From: Burkholderiales bacterium
GTDB taxonomy: Bacteria > Pseudomonadota > Gammaproteobacteria > Burkholderiales > SG8-39
Reading direction: 5' to 3'
DNA: 64,000 nucleotides
NCBI GenBank assembly: GCA_027493935.1
Contig: JAOSJV010000011.1
Coordinates: forward strand, 776,589-840,588
The notes beneath the pieces were generated by a model, which did no database searches, had not been told where the DNA came from, and worked only from the letters and a program-made list of their open reading frames with translations. The position numbers were made by a program, and so were the translations under genes. Shown here piece after piece: positions 1 to 9,141 of the stretch. The number at the start of each line of letters is the position of its first letter. Within the stretch, counting starts at the first letter, position 1.

Positions 1-317
1 AGCCCCCATTGGCGGGCGGCGTCGATCGACAGGCCGTATGCGACCGTCAGGGCGGGCAATCCCCACTGCGTCTTGGCCTGCTCGGCGCGCTCCCTGCCGT
101 CGGTGCTCGCGAGCACGACCGCGACGCCGCGCTTGGTGAATTCGTCGATCATGCCGTTCAGCTCGCTCGTGTACCTGCGGCACACCGGGCAGTGCAGCCC
201 GCGATAGAACACGATCATCGTGAAGCGCTCGGCCTGCTCGGCCGCGAGCGACCAGCGGCCGCCACCGACGGTTTCGAGGTCGAGCGCGGGCACGGGCTGG
301 CGGGGCTTGAGGTGCAT
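1..317 (-). CDS. Peroxiredoxin/AhpC-TSA-like thioredoxin-fold protein (3' end cut by window edge)
   Basis: Reverse-strand translation MHLKPRQPVPALDLETVGGGRWSLAAEQAERFTMIVFYRGLHCPVCRRYTSEL... with CPVC motif typical of AhpC/TSA-like proteins. Confidence 0.8.
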   Translation of the reverse strand, partial: MHLKPRQPVPALDLETVGGGRWSLAAEQAERFTMIVFYRGLHCPVCRRYTSELNGMIDEFTKRGVAVVLASTDGRERAEQAKTQWGLPALTVAYGLSIDAARQWG

Positions 318-333
318 CGGGGAATTCCCTTCT

Positions 334-354
334 TCCGGACCAATCAGTCCAAAT
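334..354 (-). promoter_or_regulatory. Candidate TetR operator upstream of peroxiredoxin-like gene
   Basis: Minus strand TTTGGACTGATTGGTCCGGAA, imperfect palindrome similar to the site upstream of the TetR gene. Confidence 0.5.
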
Positions 355-370
355 CAGGCGAAAAAAACCG

Positions 371-955
371 TCATCGATCGAGCGCGCGCAGCATCACGCG
401 CGCGATATCGTCCAGCACCGCGCGCTCCGGGCGCGCCTTGCCGACGAGGCGCAGACCCTGCATGCTCGCGGTGAAGAAGCGCGCGAGCGCGTCGACGTCC
501 GCGTCGGCCGCAATCTCGCCGCGCGCCTGCGCTCGCGCCAGCGCCGCGCGGAACGTCGCCTCGACGCGCTCGAGGCTGTGCCGCACGCGCGCGCTCACCT
601 CGCGGTCGTTGCGCGCGAGCTCGGCGGCTGAATTGCCGATCAGGCAGCCGCGGCGTCCCGGGCCCGCGACGATGTTGTCGATCACGCCGGCGAGCAACGC
701 GCCGATCGCCGCCTTGATCGGCAGCGGCCGCGCGAGCACCTCGTCGAGCCGCGCGGCGCCGGCGTCCTCGTAGCGCGCGAGCGCCTGAACGAACAGCCGA
801 TGCTTGTCGCCGAACGCGCCATACAGGCTGGAGCGGGCGAGCCCGGTGGCCTCGCACAGCTCCTCGAGCGACGTGGACTCGTAGCCCTTCGCCCAGAAGA
901 GCTGCATTGCGCGCTCGAGTGCGGTATCGAAATCGAATTCGCGCGGGCGGCCCAT
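371..955 (-). CDS. TetR/AcrR family transcriptional regulator
   Basis: MGRPREFDFDTALERAMQLFWAKGYESTSLEELCEATGLARSSLYGAFGDKHRLF: canonical TetR HTH. Confidence 0.93.
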   Translation of the reverse strand: MGRPREFDFDTALERAMQLFWAKGYESTSLEELCEATGLARSSLYGAFGDKHRLFVQALARYEDAGAARLDEVLARPLPIKAAIGALLAGVIDNIVAGPGRRGCLIGNSAAELARNDREVSARVRHSLERVEATFRAALARAQARGEIAADADVDALARFFTASMQGLRLVGKARPERAVLDDIARVMLRALDR

Positions 956-979
956 CGCATCCAGCGGCAGATTCCTGAA

Positions 980-1000
980 TTTCGTACTATATAGTCCAAA
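980..1000 (-). promoter_or_regulatory. Candidate autoregulatory TetR operator
   Basis: Minus strand TTTGGACTATATAGTACGAAA; core ACTATATAGT is a perfect palindrome. Confidence 0.5.
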
Positions 1001-1223
1001 ACCGCCGCGCGCAAGCATCCGCGCCGGAGGCCTGAATCTGCTGGCGAGGCGCAGGCGTAGGAGCGGGATCGGGCCGCGCGGTGCGCGAGGGAAATCCGGC
1101 GAGAGAAGTTGTGTCCCCCGCTGAGAATTCCCGCATGCCGCGCGCGACTGCGCCATGGCGAGGTCTTGCGGAGGTCCCCTGGTCGGGTCCGCCGAGCCCG
1201 TCGTCGAACGATCGGAGCCCCCG

Positions 1224-2033
1224 ATGGCTGCACTGTTCGGATTCGCGGGCCGGGCGGTCGCGCGCTACCTGAGCCGGCCGGACCCGCGCTACGCACCGCT
1301 CGCGACCGCGCCGGCGGAGCTCCTGCGCGCGGTGCTCGAGCCGTGCGACGTGCTTCTCGTCGAAGGCAATACGCGGATCAGCACCGCGATCAAGTTCCTC
1401 ACGCAGTCGACTTGGTCGCACGCGGCGCTGTACCTCGGCGTCGGCCCGTTCGCCGGCCGCTTCGCCGGCGAGCCGGTGCTGATCGAGGCCGACCTGGTCG
1501 AGGGAATTCGGCTCGTGCCGCTTGCCGCGTACGCGGAGCTGCACACGCGCGCCTGCCGGCCGGTTGGGCTGCTTCCCGAGCACCAGCGCGCCATCGTCGC
1601 GGCCGCGCTCGAACGGCTCGGACACCGCTACGATCTCAAGAACGTCTTCGACCTCGCGCGCTATCTCCTGCCAACGCCGCCGGTTCCGGTGCGCTGGCGC
1701 CGCCGCCTGCTCGCGCTCGGCAGCGGCGAGCCCACCAAGGCGATCTGCTCGACGTTCATCGCGCAGCTCTTCCAGGGCGTCCGGTATCCGATCCTCCCGC
1801 GGGTGGAGCGCCGGCATTCGGGCGATGCGGACTGCAACACCTGCTACGACGAGGTGCTGCACATCCGCCACCACAGCCTGTTCGCACCGCGCGACTTCGA
1901 CATCTCGCCGTACTTCGCCGTGGTGAAGCCGGTCCTCGAGCACGGGTTCGATTACCGGCGCCTCGTGTGGGACGAGCATGGCGACGGATCGCATGCCGCG
2001 CCGCCGGACCCGTCGGACGCGGCGGCAGCCTGA
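1224..2033 (+). CDS. YiiX/YebB-like NlpC/P60-superfamily cysteine hydrolase
   Basis: LLVEGNTRISTAIKFLTQSTWSHAALYLG and ICSTFIAQLFQ motifs. Confidence 0.7.
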   Translation: MAALFGFAGRAVARYLSRPDPRYAPLATAPAELLRAVLEPCDVLLVEGNTRISTAIKFLTQSTWSHAALYLGVGPFAGRFAGEPVLIEADLVEGIRLVPLAAYAELHTRACRPVGLLPEHQRAIVAAALERLGHRYDLKNVFDLARYLLPTPPVPVRWRRRLLALGSGEPTKAICSTFIAQLFQGVRYPILPRVERRHSGDADCNTCYDEVLHIRHHSLFAPRDFDISPYFAVVKPVLEHGFDYRRLVWDEHGDGSHAAPPDPSDAAAA

Positions 2034-4454
2034 GTCGGGCGCGGTCTCCCCGAACGCCTTCGGCTCGAGGCGGAGGCGCTCGTTGCGGGTCTGCGCCGCC
2101 GCTGTGCTGGGCATCGTATGCTTCGCCGCGGGCCGCGCGCCGCAAGCGAGCAGCGTGGTGCGCCTTGCCGAGATCGGGCCGTGGCCGACCGTATCCGGTT
2201 TGATCGGCTACGGCGACCGGCTCTGGCTCGTCAACAGCGTCCGTGCGTCCGATCACAACTCCGCGGACGTCTACAGCTACGACCCCCGGTCCGGGGCTGT
2301 CCGCTACGAGCGGCACCTTTTCAGCCAGGACGCAGGCCGGCCCACCGTGGCCGGGGGATCCTCTACTGGCCGTTCGAGGATCCCCGCTTCTCGGCCGGCC
2401 GCGGCGAGTACATGGCGACGAACGGCCGCGACTGGCAATGGCGTGAGCTCGCCGGCGAGGCGGTGCTGCACGTGCATGCGATGCTCGGCCGTGCCGAAGC
2501 GCTTTTCGCCGCGACCGGCGGGTTCGCCGCCGGGCTGCAGCGCTCCGACGACGGCGGGCGGAGCTGGCGCATCGTCTACACGCACCGCAGTCCCGCCGGT
2601 GTGCTCAGCCGCCTGCTGAGTCTGGGCACGCTGGGGAACGCGCTTTACGCGGGCCTCTATTCACCCGATGAGCCGGGTGTCAAGCTGCTTCGCCTGCGCG
2701 GCGGGACGCTCGTGCCCGTTTCGGGGTGGCCGAACGGCGAGAGCGCGGACGCACTGACCCCGTTCGGTGACTGGCTCTACGCCTTGCATTCAGGGTCGGA
2801 CGGACCGCGCATGTGGCGGAGCGACGGCGTGCGGTCCGAGCCCGTCGCCGCGCTCGCAGCAGTGCGGACGCAAGCGCTCGCGTCTGGCAGCGACGCGCTT
2901 TGGGCGGTGAGCGCGACGGACCGCGGCGGCGCGCTGTGGCGCAGCCGCGACGGCGTCGCATGGGAGCAGCTGCAGCGGTTCGACGGCGACATCCCGGTCG
3001 ATGTGGCGGTCCATGGCCGACACGTTTACGTCGGCGCGACCGGCGCCTCGGGGCGCGGCGCGCTTTACGGGCCGGCGGCGCCAGCGTCGCCCGAGCCTGC
3101 CCTCCCGCTGAAGCGGCTGGCGGCGCCGAAAGCCGGCAGCGACGCCACCCCTCTTCCGCGTTTGCTCGCGGCGCTCGACCGCGCGCTCGACGACGTGCCC
3201 GCCTTCGAGGCGCGCGGCGGCAGGCTCGTGGCGCTGCTCGACCCGATCGTCGCGCTCGGGTCGGCGCAGGCCGCGGAGGCCCTCGCGGCGCGCATCGGGT
3301 CGGTCCCTGCGACCGCGGCGACTTCGCGGTTCGCCGGGCGCGCCGTGTGCTCGAGGGGCAAGGTGGATTGGCTGCTTCTTCGCGCCATTGCGCAGATCGG
3401 GCGCGGCCGCGTTCCGGTCGATGCGCTGGGAAGACCGTGGAGCGCCCGCGCGCATCGCAGCGAAAAGTACGTCGAAGCGGTCGTCGGCGTCGCCTGGGCG
3501 CTCGGCGAGATCGGTCAGCGCGACGGTGCGACGATCGACGCCGTGCTTGCGCGGCTCGCGCAACCGGGGGATCCGCCGTGGCTAGCCGGCGACCTGATCG
3601 GCGCGTTGACCGTGCTCAGCGGCTGCCGCTTCGGGAATGACCTCCGTGCGTGGCGTCGCTGGCGCGCCGGGCGCGTTCCTTGTACGGCAGAGCTGCGCGC
3701 CGCGACGCCCGGACCGTCTGCCCTCTCCGATCTGGTTTCGATTCCGGGCGGGGCGTTCGAGATGGGCGATATCGCTGGCGAACCCGACGAGGCGCCGCGT
3801 GAAGCGCGCGTGGCTCCCTTTCGCTTGATGCGGCGCGAAGTGACCAACCGCGACTTCGCCGAGTTCATTGCGGCGACGGGATATATCACCGATCCGGAGC
3901 GCCGCGGTGCGGGGTTCGTCTGGACGGACACGTGGCGCGAGGTGCGCGGGGCCGAGTGGCGCCGCCCCGCCGGACCGGAGAGCTCGATCTCGGGCTTGGA
4001 TGACCACCCGGTGGTTCAGGTGAGCGCGCGCGACGCCGCGGCGTACTGCGCGTGGCGCGGCCTGCGGCTGCCCGCGGAGCATGAATGGGAGTTCGCCGCG
4101 CGCGGCCCCAGCGGGCGGCGCTATCCGTGGGGCGACGATCGGCCCGTCCAGCGCGGCGTTCCGCGCGCTAATTTCGGCGCTGATCGCTGTTGCGCGCCGG
4201 ATGCGTCGGACGGATATGCCCGGACCGCACCGGTGGGAACCTACCCAGAGGGCGCGTCGCCCTTTGGCGTGCTCGACCTGGCGGGTAACGTCTGGGAGTG
4301 GACCGCCAGTCCGTACCGGGCCGCAAGCGGCGATATTGCCCTGCGCGGCGGCGGGTGGGGAAACGACGCATACGGTTTGCGCGCGGCCTACCGGCACGGC
4401 AATCCACCCGACATCGGTCTGGACATGGTCGGATTCCGCTGTGCGGGCGACTGA
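1978..4454 (+). CDS. Membrane-anchored/secreted repeat protein with C-terminal FGE-sulfatase (SUMF1-like) domain; frameshift near 2350
   Basis: N-terminal hydrophobic segment; two ORFs join at about 2350; C-term LVSIPGGAFEMGDIAGEPDEAPREARVAPFRLMRREVTNRDFAEF...GLRLPAEHEWEFAARG...LDLAGNVWEWT...GFRCAGD. Confidence 0.8.
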
Positions 4455-4595
4455 TCCGCCCGCCTGGCCGCACCCCCGACACCTGCATCCGAAGGACGAC
4501 GGCGACCGTAATGGTGCGAGTCGTCGCGCACGACGATCGGGCGGTCGTCGCCGGCGACGAGGCATGGTCCATCACATCCGACCAGGAGGAGACTC

Positions 4596-4844
4596 GTGAA
4601 ACGAATCAAACCCTTGCAAGCTGCCGTCGCCGGCGCCATGGCCCTTGGACTCGCGGGCCCGGTCATCGCCGCATGCAACCCCTGCGCGGCGAGGAAGAGG
4701 AACCCGTGCGCCGCGGCGAAGAAGAATCCGTGCGCCGCGGCCAATCCCTGCGCCGCGAAGAAGAACCCCTGCGCCGCGGCCAATCCCTGCGCCGCGAAGA
4801 AGAACCCCTGCGCCGCGAATCCCTGCGCTGCGAAGAAGAGGTAG
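4596..4844 (+). CDS. Secreted Cys-rich NPCAA tandem-repeat peptide
   Basis: Signal peptide MKRIKPLQAAVAGAMALGLAGPVIAA followed by CNPCAARKRNPCAAAKKNPCAAANPCAAKKNPCAAANPCAAKKNPCAANPCAAKKR. Confidence 0.8.
   Translation: MKRIKPLQAAVAGAMALGLAGPVIAACNPCAARKRNPCAAAKKNPCAAANPCAAKKNPCAAANPCAAKKNPCAANPCAAKKR
4675..4842 (+). repeat. In-gene tandem repeat encoding NPCAA(K/A) units
   Basis: Repeated aaccc/aatcc-ctgcgccgcg-gcc/aagaag units. Confidence 0.85.
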
Positions 4845-4923
4845 AGTGCATGCGGCGGCTGCCCGCGCGCGCGCGGGCAGCCGGTTTGGCCTGCCTTTCG
4901 TCGACGCATCGCGAGTGACGCGC

Positions 4924-5769
4924 ATGGGCCTTGGCGCCGAGCGGCGGACGCGTCCGTCCACCGAGCAGCATCTGACCTCCGAGCGGGCGGCAGGGGCGCC
5001 CGCCGCGCTGGCGCGCGACGGTCTTTCCCGCGCGCGGCTGGATGACATGGCCGCAGCGGGGCGGGAGATCACCGAATGCATGCACGTCCTCGAGAAGGCC
5101 GAGCTGAATCTGGTCGGCGAGGTGCTGCGCGGGCACGGCACGTTCTACGAGCACGAGCACTATCCGCCGCAGGACGTCTACGACCACGAAACGCACGCAC
5201 AGTACTATTACCACGCGCACCGCGGCCTCGCGGGCGAACACGGACACTTCCACACGTTTGTTCGCGCTGCTGGGATGCCGGAGGGCGTTGCGCCGGTTCC
5301 GTACGCGCACGCCGAAGCCTGGCCGCGGGGCGAGGAGGCGCTCGCGCACCTCGTCGGCATCTCGATGGACCCGTACGGACGGCCGGTGGGGCTCTTCACG
5401 GTGAACCGGTGGGTGACCGCCGACGCGTGGTACCCGGCGTCGGACGTGATCCGGATGCTCGATCGCTTCGCGATCGAGCACGCCTACCCGTCGTGGCCGG
5501 TCAACCGCTGGATCAGCGCCATGCTGCGGTTCTTCCGCCCGCAGATCGAGGTGCTGCTTCACGCGCGGGACGCTTCGGTCGCCGGCTGGGCCGCCGCGCA
5601 CCCCGGCGTCGACGTGTTCGAGGACCGCGCGCTCGAGGTGACGAGCGCCCTCGCCGTCACGCTCGAGGAGCAGTTCCGTGCGCTCGCCGCGGTTCGCGAG
5701 GAGGCGCCGTCGCCGGGGATGCGTGCGCCCGCTGCAATCATCATCCCCGATCCAGGAGACCACGAATGA
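4924..5769 (+). CDS. DUF6969-like histidine-rich protein
   Basis: GTFYEHEHYPPQDVYDHETHAQYYYHAHRGLAGEHGHFHTF His-rich core; open frame to 5769. Confidence 0.65.
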   Translation: MGLGAERRTRPSTEQHLTSERAAGAPAALARDGLSRARLDDMAAAGREITECMHVLEKAELNLVGEVLRGHGTFYEHEHYPPQDVYDHETHAQYYYHAHRGLAGEHGHFHTFVRAAGMPEGVAPVPYAHAEAWPRGEEALAHLVGISMDPYGRPVGLFTVNRWVTADAWYPASDVIRMLDRFAIEHAYPSWPVNRWISAMLRFFRPQIEVLLHARDASVAGWAAAHPGVDVFEDRALEVTSALAVTLEEQFRALAAVREEAPSPGMRAPAAIIIPDPGDHE

Positions 5770-6230
5770 AACAAGCCCTCATCCCGCTGCTCGCATTCAA
5801 TGCGTTCGCCCTCGTCGCCGCGGGCGACGCGCCGGCGCAGCAGGCCAAGGTGATCGAGCTCACCCAGGTGCCGTGCCAGTTCATCGAGAGCGAGAACGGC
5901 GCGAATCACAATTTCAAGAGCGCCGCGAAGGCCGACTGCGAGGCGATCAACGCGAAGACCGGCGCCGAGCGATCGGCGAGCGCGAAGACGATCGAGCTCG
6001 AGCCCGGCAAGTACGTATTCCGCGTGACGAACCGCAACGTGCCCTACGAGCTCGGCTTCTGGCTGCGCGGCGACGGCCTGGCCGGACGGGTGACGCTGCC
6101 CAGCGTCTCGGGCGGCGGCCTGACGACCGGCAAGACGCAGGACTACGAGATCGAGCTCAAGCCGGGCAGCTACGTCTACTCGTGCCCGCTCAACCCCACG
6201 CCCGACTACAAGCTGGTGGTGAAGGGGTGA
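5766..6230 (+). CDS. Periplasmic cupredoxin-like protein
   Basis: Signal peptide, KTIELEPGKYVFRVTNRNVPYELGFWLRG...ELKPGSYVYSCPLNPTPDYKLVVKG. Confidence 0.65.
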   Translation: MKQALIPLLAFNAFALVAAGDAPAQQAKVIELTQVPCQFIESENGANHNFKSAAKADCEAINAKTGAERSASAKTIELEPGKYVFRVTNRNVPYELGFWLRGDGLAGRVTLPSVSGGGLTTGKTQDYEIELKPGSYVYSCPLNPTPDYKLVVKG

Positions 6231-6234
6231 GGCC

Positions 6235-6717
6235 GTGCGGACGCCCATGGCTTTGACTCGCGCGGCGGCCCTCGCTGCCGCGGCACTCGCGCTCGCGGCC
6301 GCCGCCGATGCCCAGGGCGGCGGGGCACCCGATCCGGTCGTCGTCGCTTCACCGCACGCGTTTGACGCGCTCGTCGCGCGCGTCGAGCGGTCGATCGAGG
6401 CAAACAAGATGGGTCTCGTCGCGCAGGCGAGCGCGAGCCGCGGGGCCGCGGCGCGCGGCGTGAAGATCCGCGGCAACGCGGTGCTGATGGTGTTCCGGAA
6501 CGACTACGCCGTGCGCATGCTCGCAGCGAGCGTCCCGGCCGGCATCGAGGCGCCGCTACGGCTGTATGTCACCGAGGGCCCCGATGGTCGGGCAAGCGTG
6601 ACCTATCGCCGGCCGAGCGCGGTCTTCGCGCCGTACGGCAGCGCGGCGCTCGATGCGATGGCGCGCGAGCTCGATCCGGTCTTCGAAAAGATCGTGCGCG
6701 ACGCCGTCGCGCCGTAG
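6235..6717 (+). CDS. DUF302 domain protein, secreted
   Basis: GTG start, signal peptide; ALVARVERSIEANKMGLVAQASASRGAAARGVKIRGNAVLMVFRNDYAVRML. Confidence 0.75.
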   Translation: MRTPMALTRAAALAAAALALAAAADAQGGGAPDPVVVASPHAFDALVARVERSIEANKMGLVAQASASRGAAARGVKIRGNAVLMVFRNDYAVRMLAASVPAGIEAPLRLYVTEGPDGRASVTYRRPSAVFAPYGSAALDAMARELDPVFEKIVRDAVAP

Positions 6718-6733
6718 CCGGCGTGCCTTCCCG

Positions 6734-7944
6734 ATGCCGAATGCGTCGGGCTCGGCGTCCAAGGGGCCGGTGGCGGCGCTGCGCAGACCGGCCGGCGCAA
6801 TTGTTGCGCGCCGGGTCGTGCCGGCTGCCCCCGCCCTCGCCGCCGGCGTAGCGCTCGCCACGCACCTCGCCGCAGCGGATGCGCGAATGGCCGCGCTCTT
6901 TGCGGTCGGGGTCGCGTGCGGCGTCACGCTCTACCACGCCGCATTCGGATTCACCACGGCGTATCGCCGCTTGCTCCTCGACCGCGAAGGCGCCGGCGTC
7001 CGCGCGCAGCTCCTCATGCTTGCGGCCGCGACACTGCTGTTCGCGCCGGTGCTCGCCGCCGGCGGCGCGTTCGGCGCGACGGCGACCGGCGCCTATGCAC
7101 CGGTCGGGCTGCAGGTCGCGATCGGCGCGTTCGCCTTCGGGGTGGGCATGCAGCTCGGCGGGGGTGCGGCTCGGGCACGCTCTACGCGGCGGGCGGGGGA
7201 AACGTGAAGATGCTCGCCACGCTCGCGGCCTTCTGCGCCGGCGGGTTCTGGGCGAGCTTTCACATGGATTGGTGGCAGCGCCTTCCTGGCGCGGGCGAGG
7301 TCGTCCTCGGCACGATGCTCGGTTGGCCGGCCGCGGTGCTGATTCAACTCGTCGTGCTGGCCATGCTGTACGTCGCGGTCCGCAAGTGGGAACGACCAAC
7401 CGCCCGCGATGCGGCGCCGACGGCGGGCTGGCACCGCGTCTTCGCCGGCCCCTGGCCGCTTCTCGCGGGTGCGCTGTTGCTCGCCGCGCTCAACCTCGCC
7501 ACGCTTCTTTTCGCGGGGCACCCGTGGTCGATCACCTGGGGGTTCACGCTGTGGGGCGCGAAGGCCGCCCGGTTCTTCGGCTGGTCGCCGGGCGATGAGG
7601 GGTTCTGGAGCGGGGCGTTCCAGCGCGCGGCGCTTGCGGCGCCCGTGACCCGAGACGTGACCTCCGTCATGAATATCGGCATCCTGCTCGGCGCTTTTCT
7701 CGCCGCCGGCCTCGCTGGGCGGTTTGCGCCCAGCCTGCGCGTGCCGGCGCGCCCGCTCGCGGGCGCCATCATCGGCGGGGTGCTGATGGGCTACGGCGCG
7801 CGCATCGCATTCGGCTGCAACATCGGCGCCTTCTTCTCCGGCGTCGCCTCGACCAGCCTGCATGGCTGGCTCTGGATCTTCGCCGCGCTGCCGGGCACCT
7901 GGCTGGGGACGCGGCTGCGACCGGCGTTCGGTCTCGGCCGCTAG
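6734..7944 (+). CDS. YeeE/YedE (TsuA-like) sulfur-compound transporter; frameshift near 7165
   Basis: Polytopic; GMQLGGGCGSGTLYAAGGGN and GYGARIAFGCNIGAFFSGVASTSLHGWLWI motifs, in two frames joined at a G run. Confidence 0.85.
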
Positions 7945-8063
7945 CCCGCGCGGTTCGGGGCGCGTCGCCCTGGGGCAGCCGCGCGCGCAGGGTGATCCTG
8001 CGCCGCCGCCCCGGCCGCGGACCTTCGCGGTACGCTCGGCGCTCCGGAACGGAGAAAGCAGTC

Positions 8064-8819
8064 ATGGATCTTTGCCTCGAGGGCAAGACAGTCGTCGTCA
8101 CCGGCGGCTCGAAGGGCATCGGGCTCGCTTGCGCGATCGGATTCGCGGCCGAGGGCTGCAACGTGCACCTCGTTGCGCGCGACCAGGGCCGACTGGATGC
8201 GGCGCGCGAGCGCATCCGCGCGACACACCCGGTCGAGGTCTGGCCGCACGCGGCCGACCTGCGCGACGGGGCGGCGGTGAAGCGCGTTGCGGCGGCGTGC
8301 CGCGACGCCGACATCCTGGTGAACAACGCCGGCGACATCCCCGGCGGGTCGGTGCTCGACATCGACGAGGCGGCCTGGCGCCACGCCTGGGACCTGAAGG
8401 TGCTCGGCTACGTCAACATGACGCGCGAGATGCTCGGGCACATGAAAGAGCGCGGCCGCGGCGCGATTGTGAACGTGATCGGCATGGCCGGCGAGAAGCC
8501 CTCGTTCGAGTACGTGTGCGGCGCGACCGCGAACGCGGGGCTCGCCGCCTTCACCAAGGGTGTCGGGCAGAAGTCGACGCAGTTCGGCGTGCGCTGCCTC
8601 GCGGTGCACCCGCCGGCGACGCGCACCGACCGGATCGTCGCGCTGATGCGCAACGTCGCGCGGCAGAAGTACGGCGACGAGTCGCGCGTCGACGAAGTGG
8701 TCAAGGACGGCAGCTTCGGCCGAATCATCGAGCCGGAGCAGGTCGCCGACACGGTGGTCTATCTCGCCTCCGAGCGGGCGAGCCACCTCTCGGGGGTCGT
8801 GCTGAACCTGGGCGCCTGA
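8064..8819 (+). CDS. SDR family oxidoreductase (atypical, no YxxxK)
   Basis: VVVTGGSKGIGLACAIGFAAEGCNVHLVAR, ILVNNAGDIPGGSV; active-site segment reads YVCGATANAGLAAFTK. Confidence 0.9.
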   Translation: MDLCLEGKTVVVTGGSKGIGLACAIGFAAEGCNVHLVARDQGRLDAARERIRATHPVEVWPHAADLRDGAAVKRVAAACRDADILVNNAGDIPGGSVLDIDEAAWRHAWDLKVLGYVNMTREMLGHMKERGRGAIVNVIGMAGEKPSFEYVCGATANAGLAAFTKGVGQKSTQFGVRCLAVHPPATRTDRIVALMRNVARQKYGDESRVDEVVKDGSFGRIIEPEQVADTVVYLASERASHLSGVVLNLGA

Positions 8820-9141
8820 TTCGACCCGTGCTCGCGCGCGGGGGAGCCTTCGGCCGACGCCCGGAAGGGCGGGGCGTGGGTTCCCGCGCGCGCCATGCCA
8901 TGATGTCGCCGGCGAGACAGCGCGAATCGCCTCGACCTTCACGCAGTCGAACCGCGCGATGTCCAACGCCTTCCGATGCGCCTGGCCAGGTGCAACGCCG
9001 GGCGCACGGCGGCGCCCGAATCGTAGGTGGACGTTCGGACGGGTGCTGGCTGCATGACCAGGGCCTCCCAGTTCCGGGGCCCTGGTGCGGTCCGGTGTAC
9101 TACACTTCGCACCGCTCCAGCTAGCGCGAACCTGCCCGGCG

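Noticed and set aside
4596-4844. NPCAA peptide as a formylglycine substrate of the neighbouring FGE-like protein
   Set aside because: No CxPxR sulfatase-type motif in the peptide, and the FGE-like domain seems to lack the catalytic Cys pair
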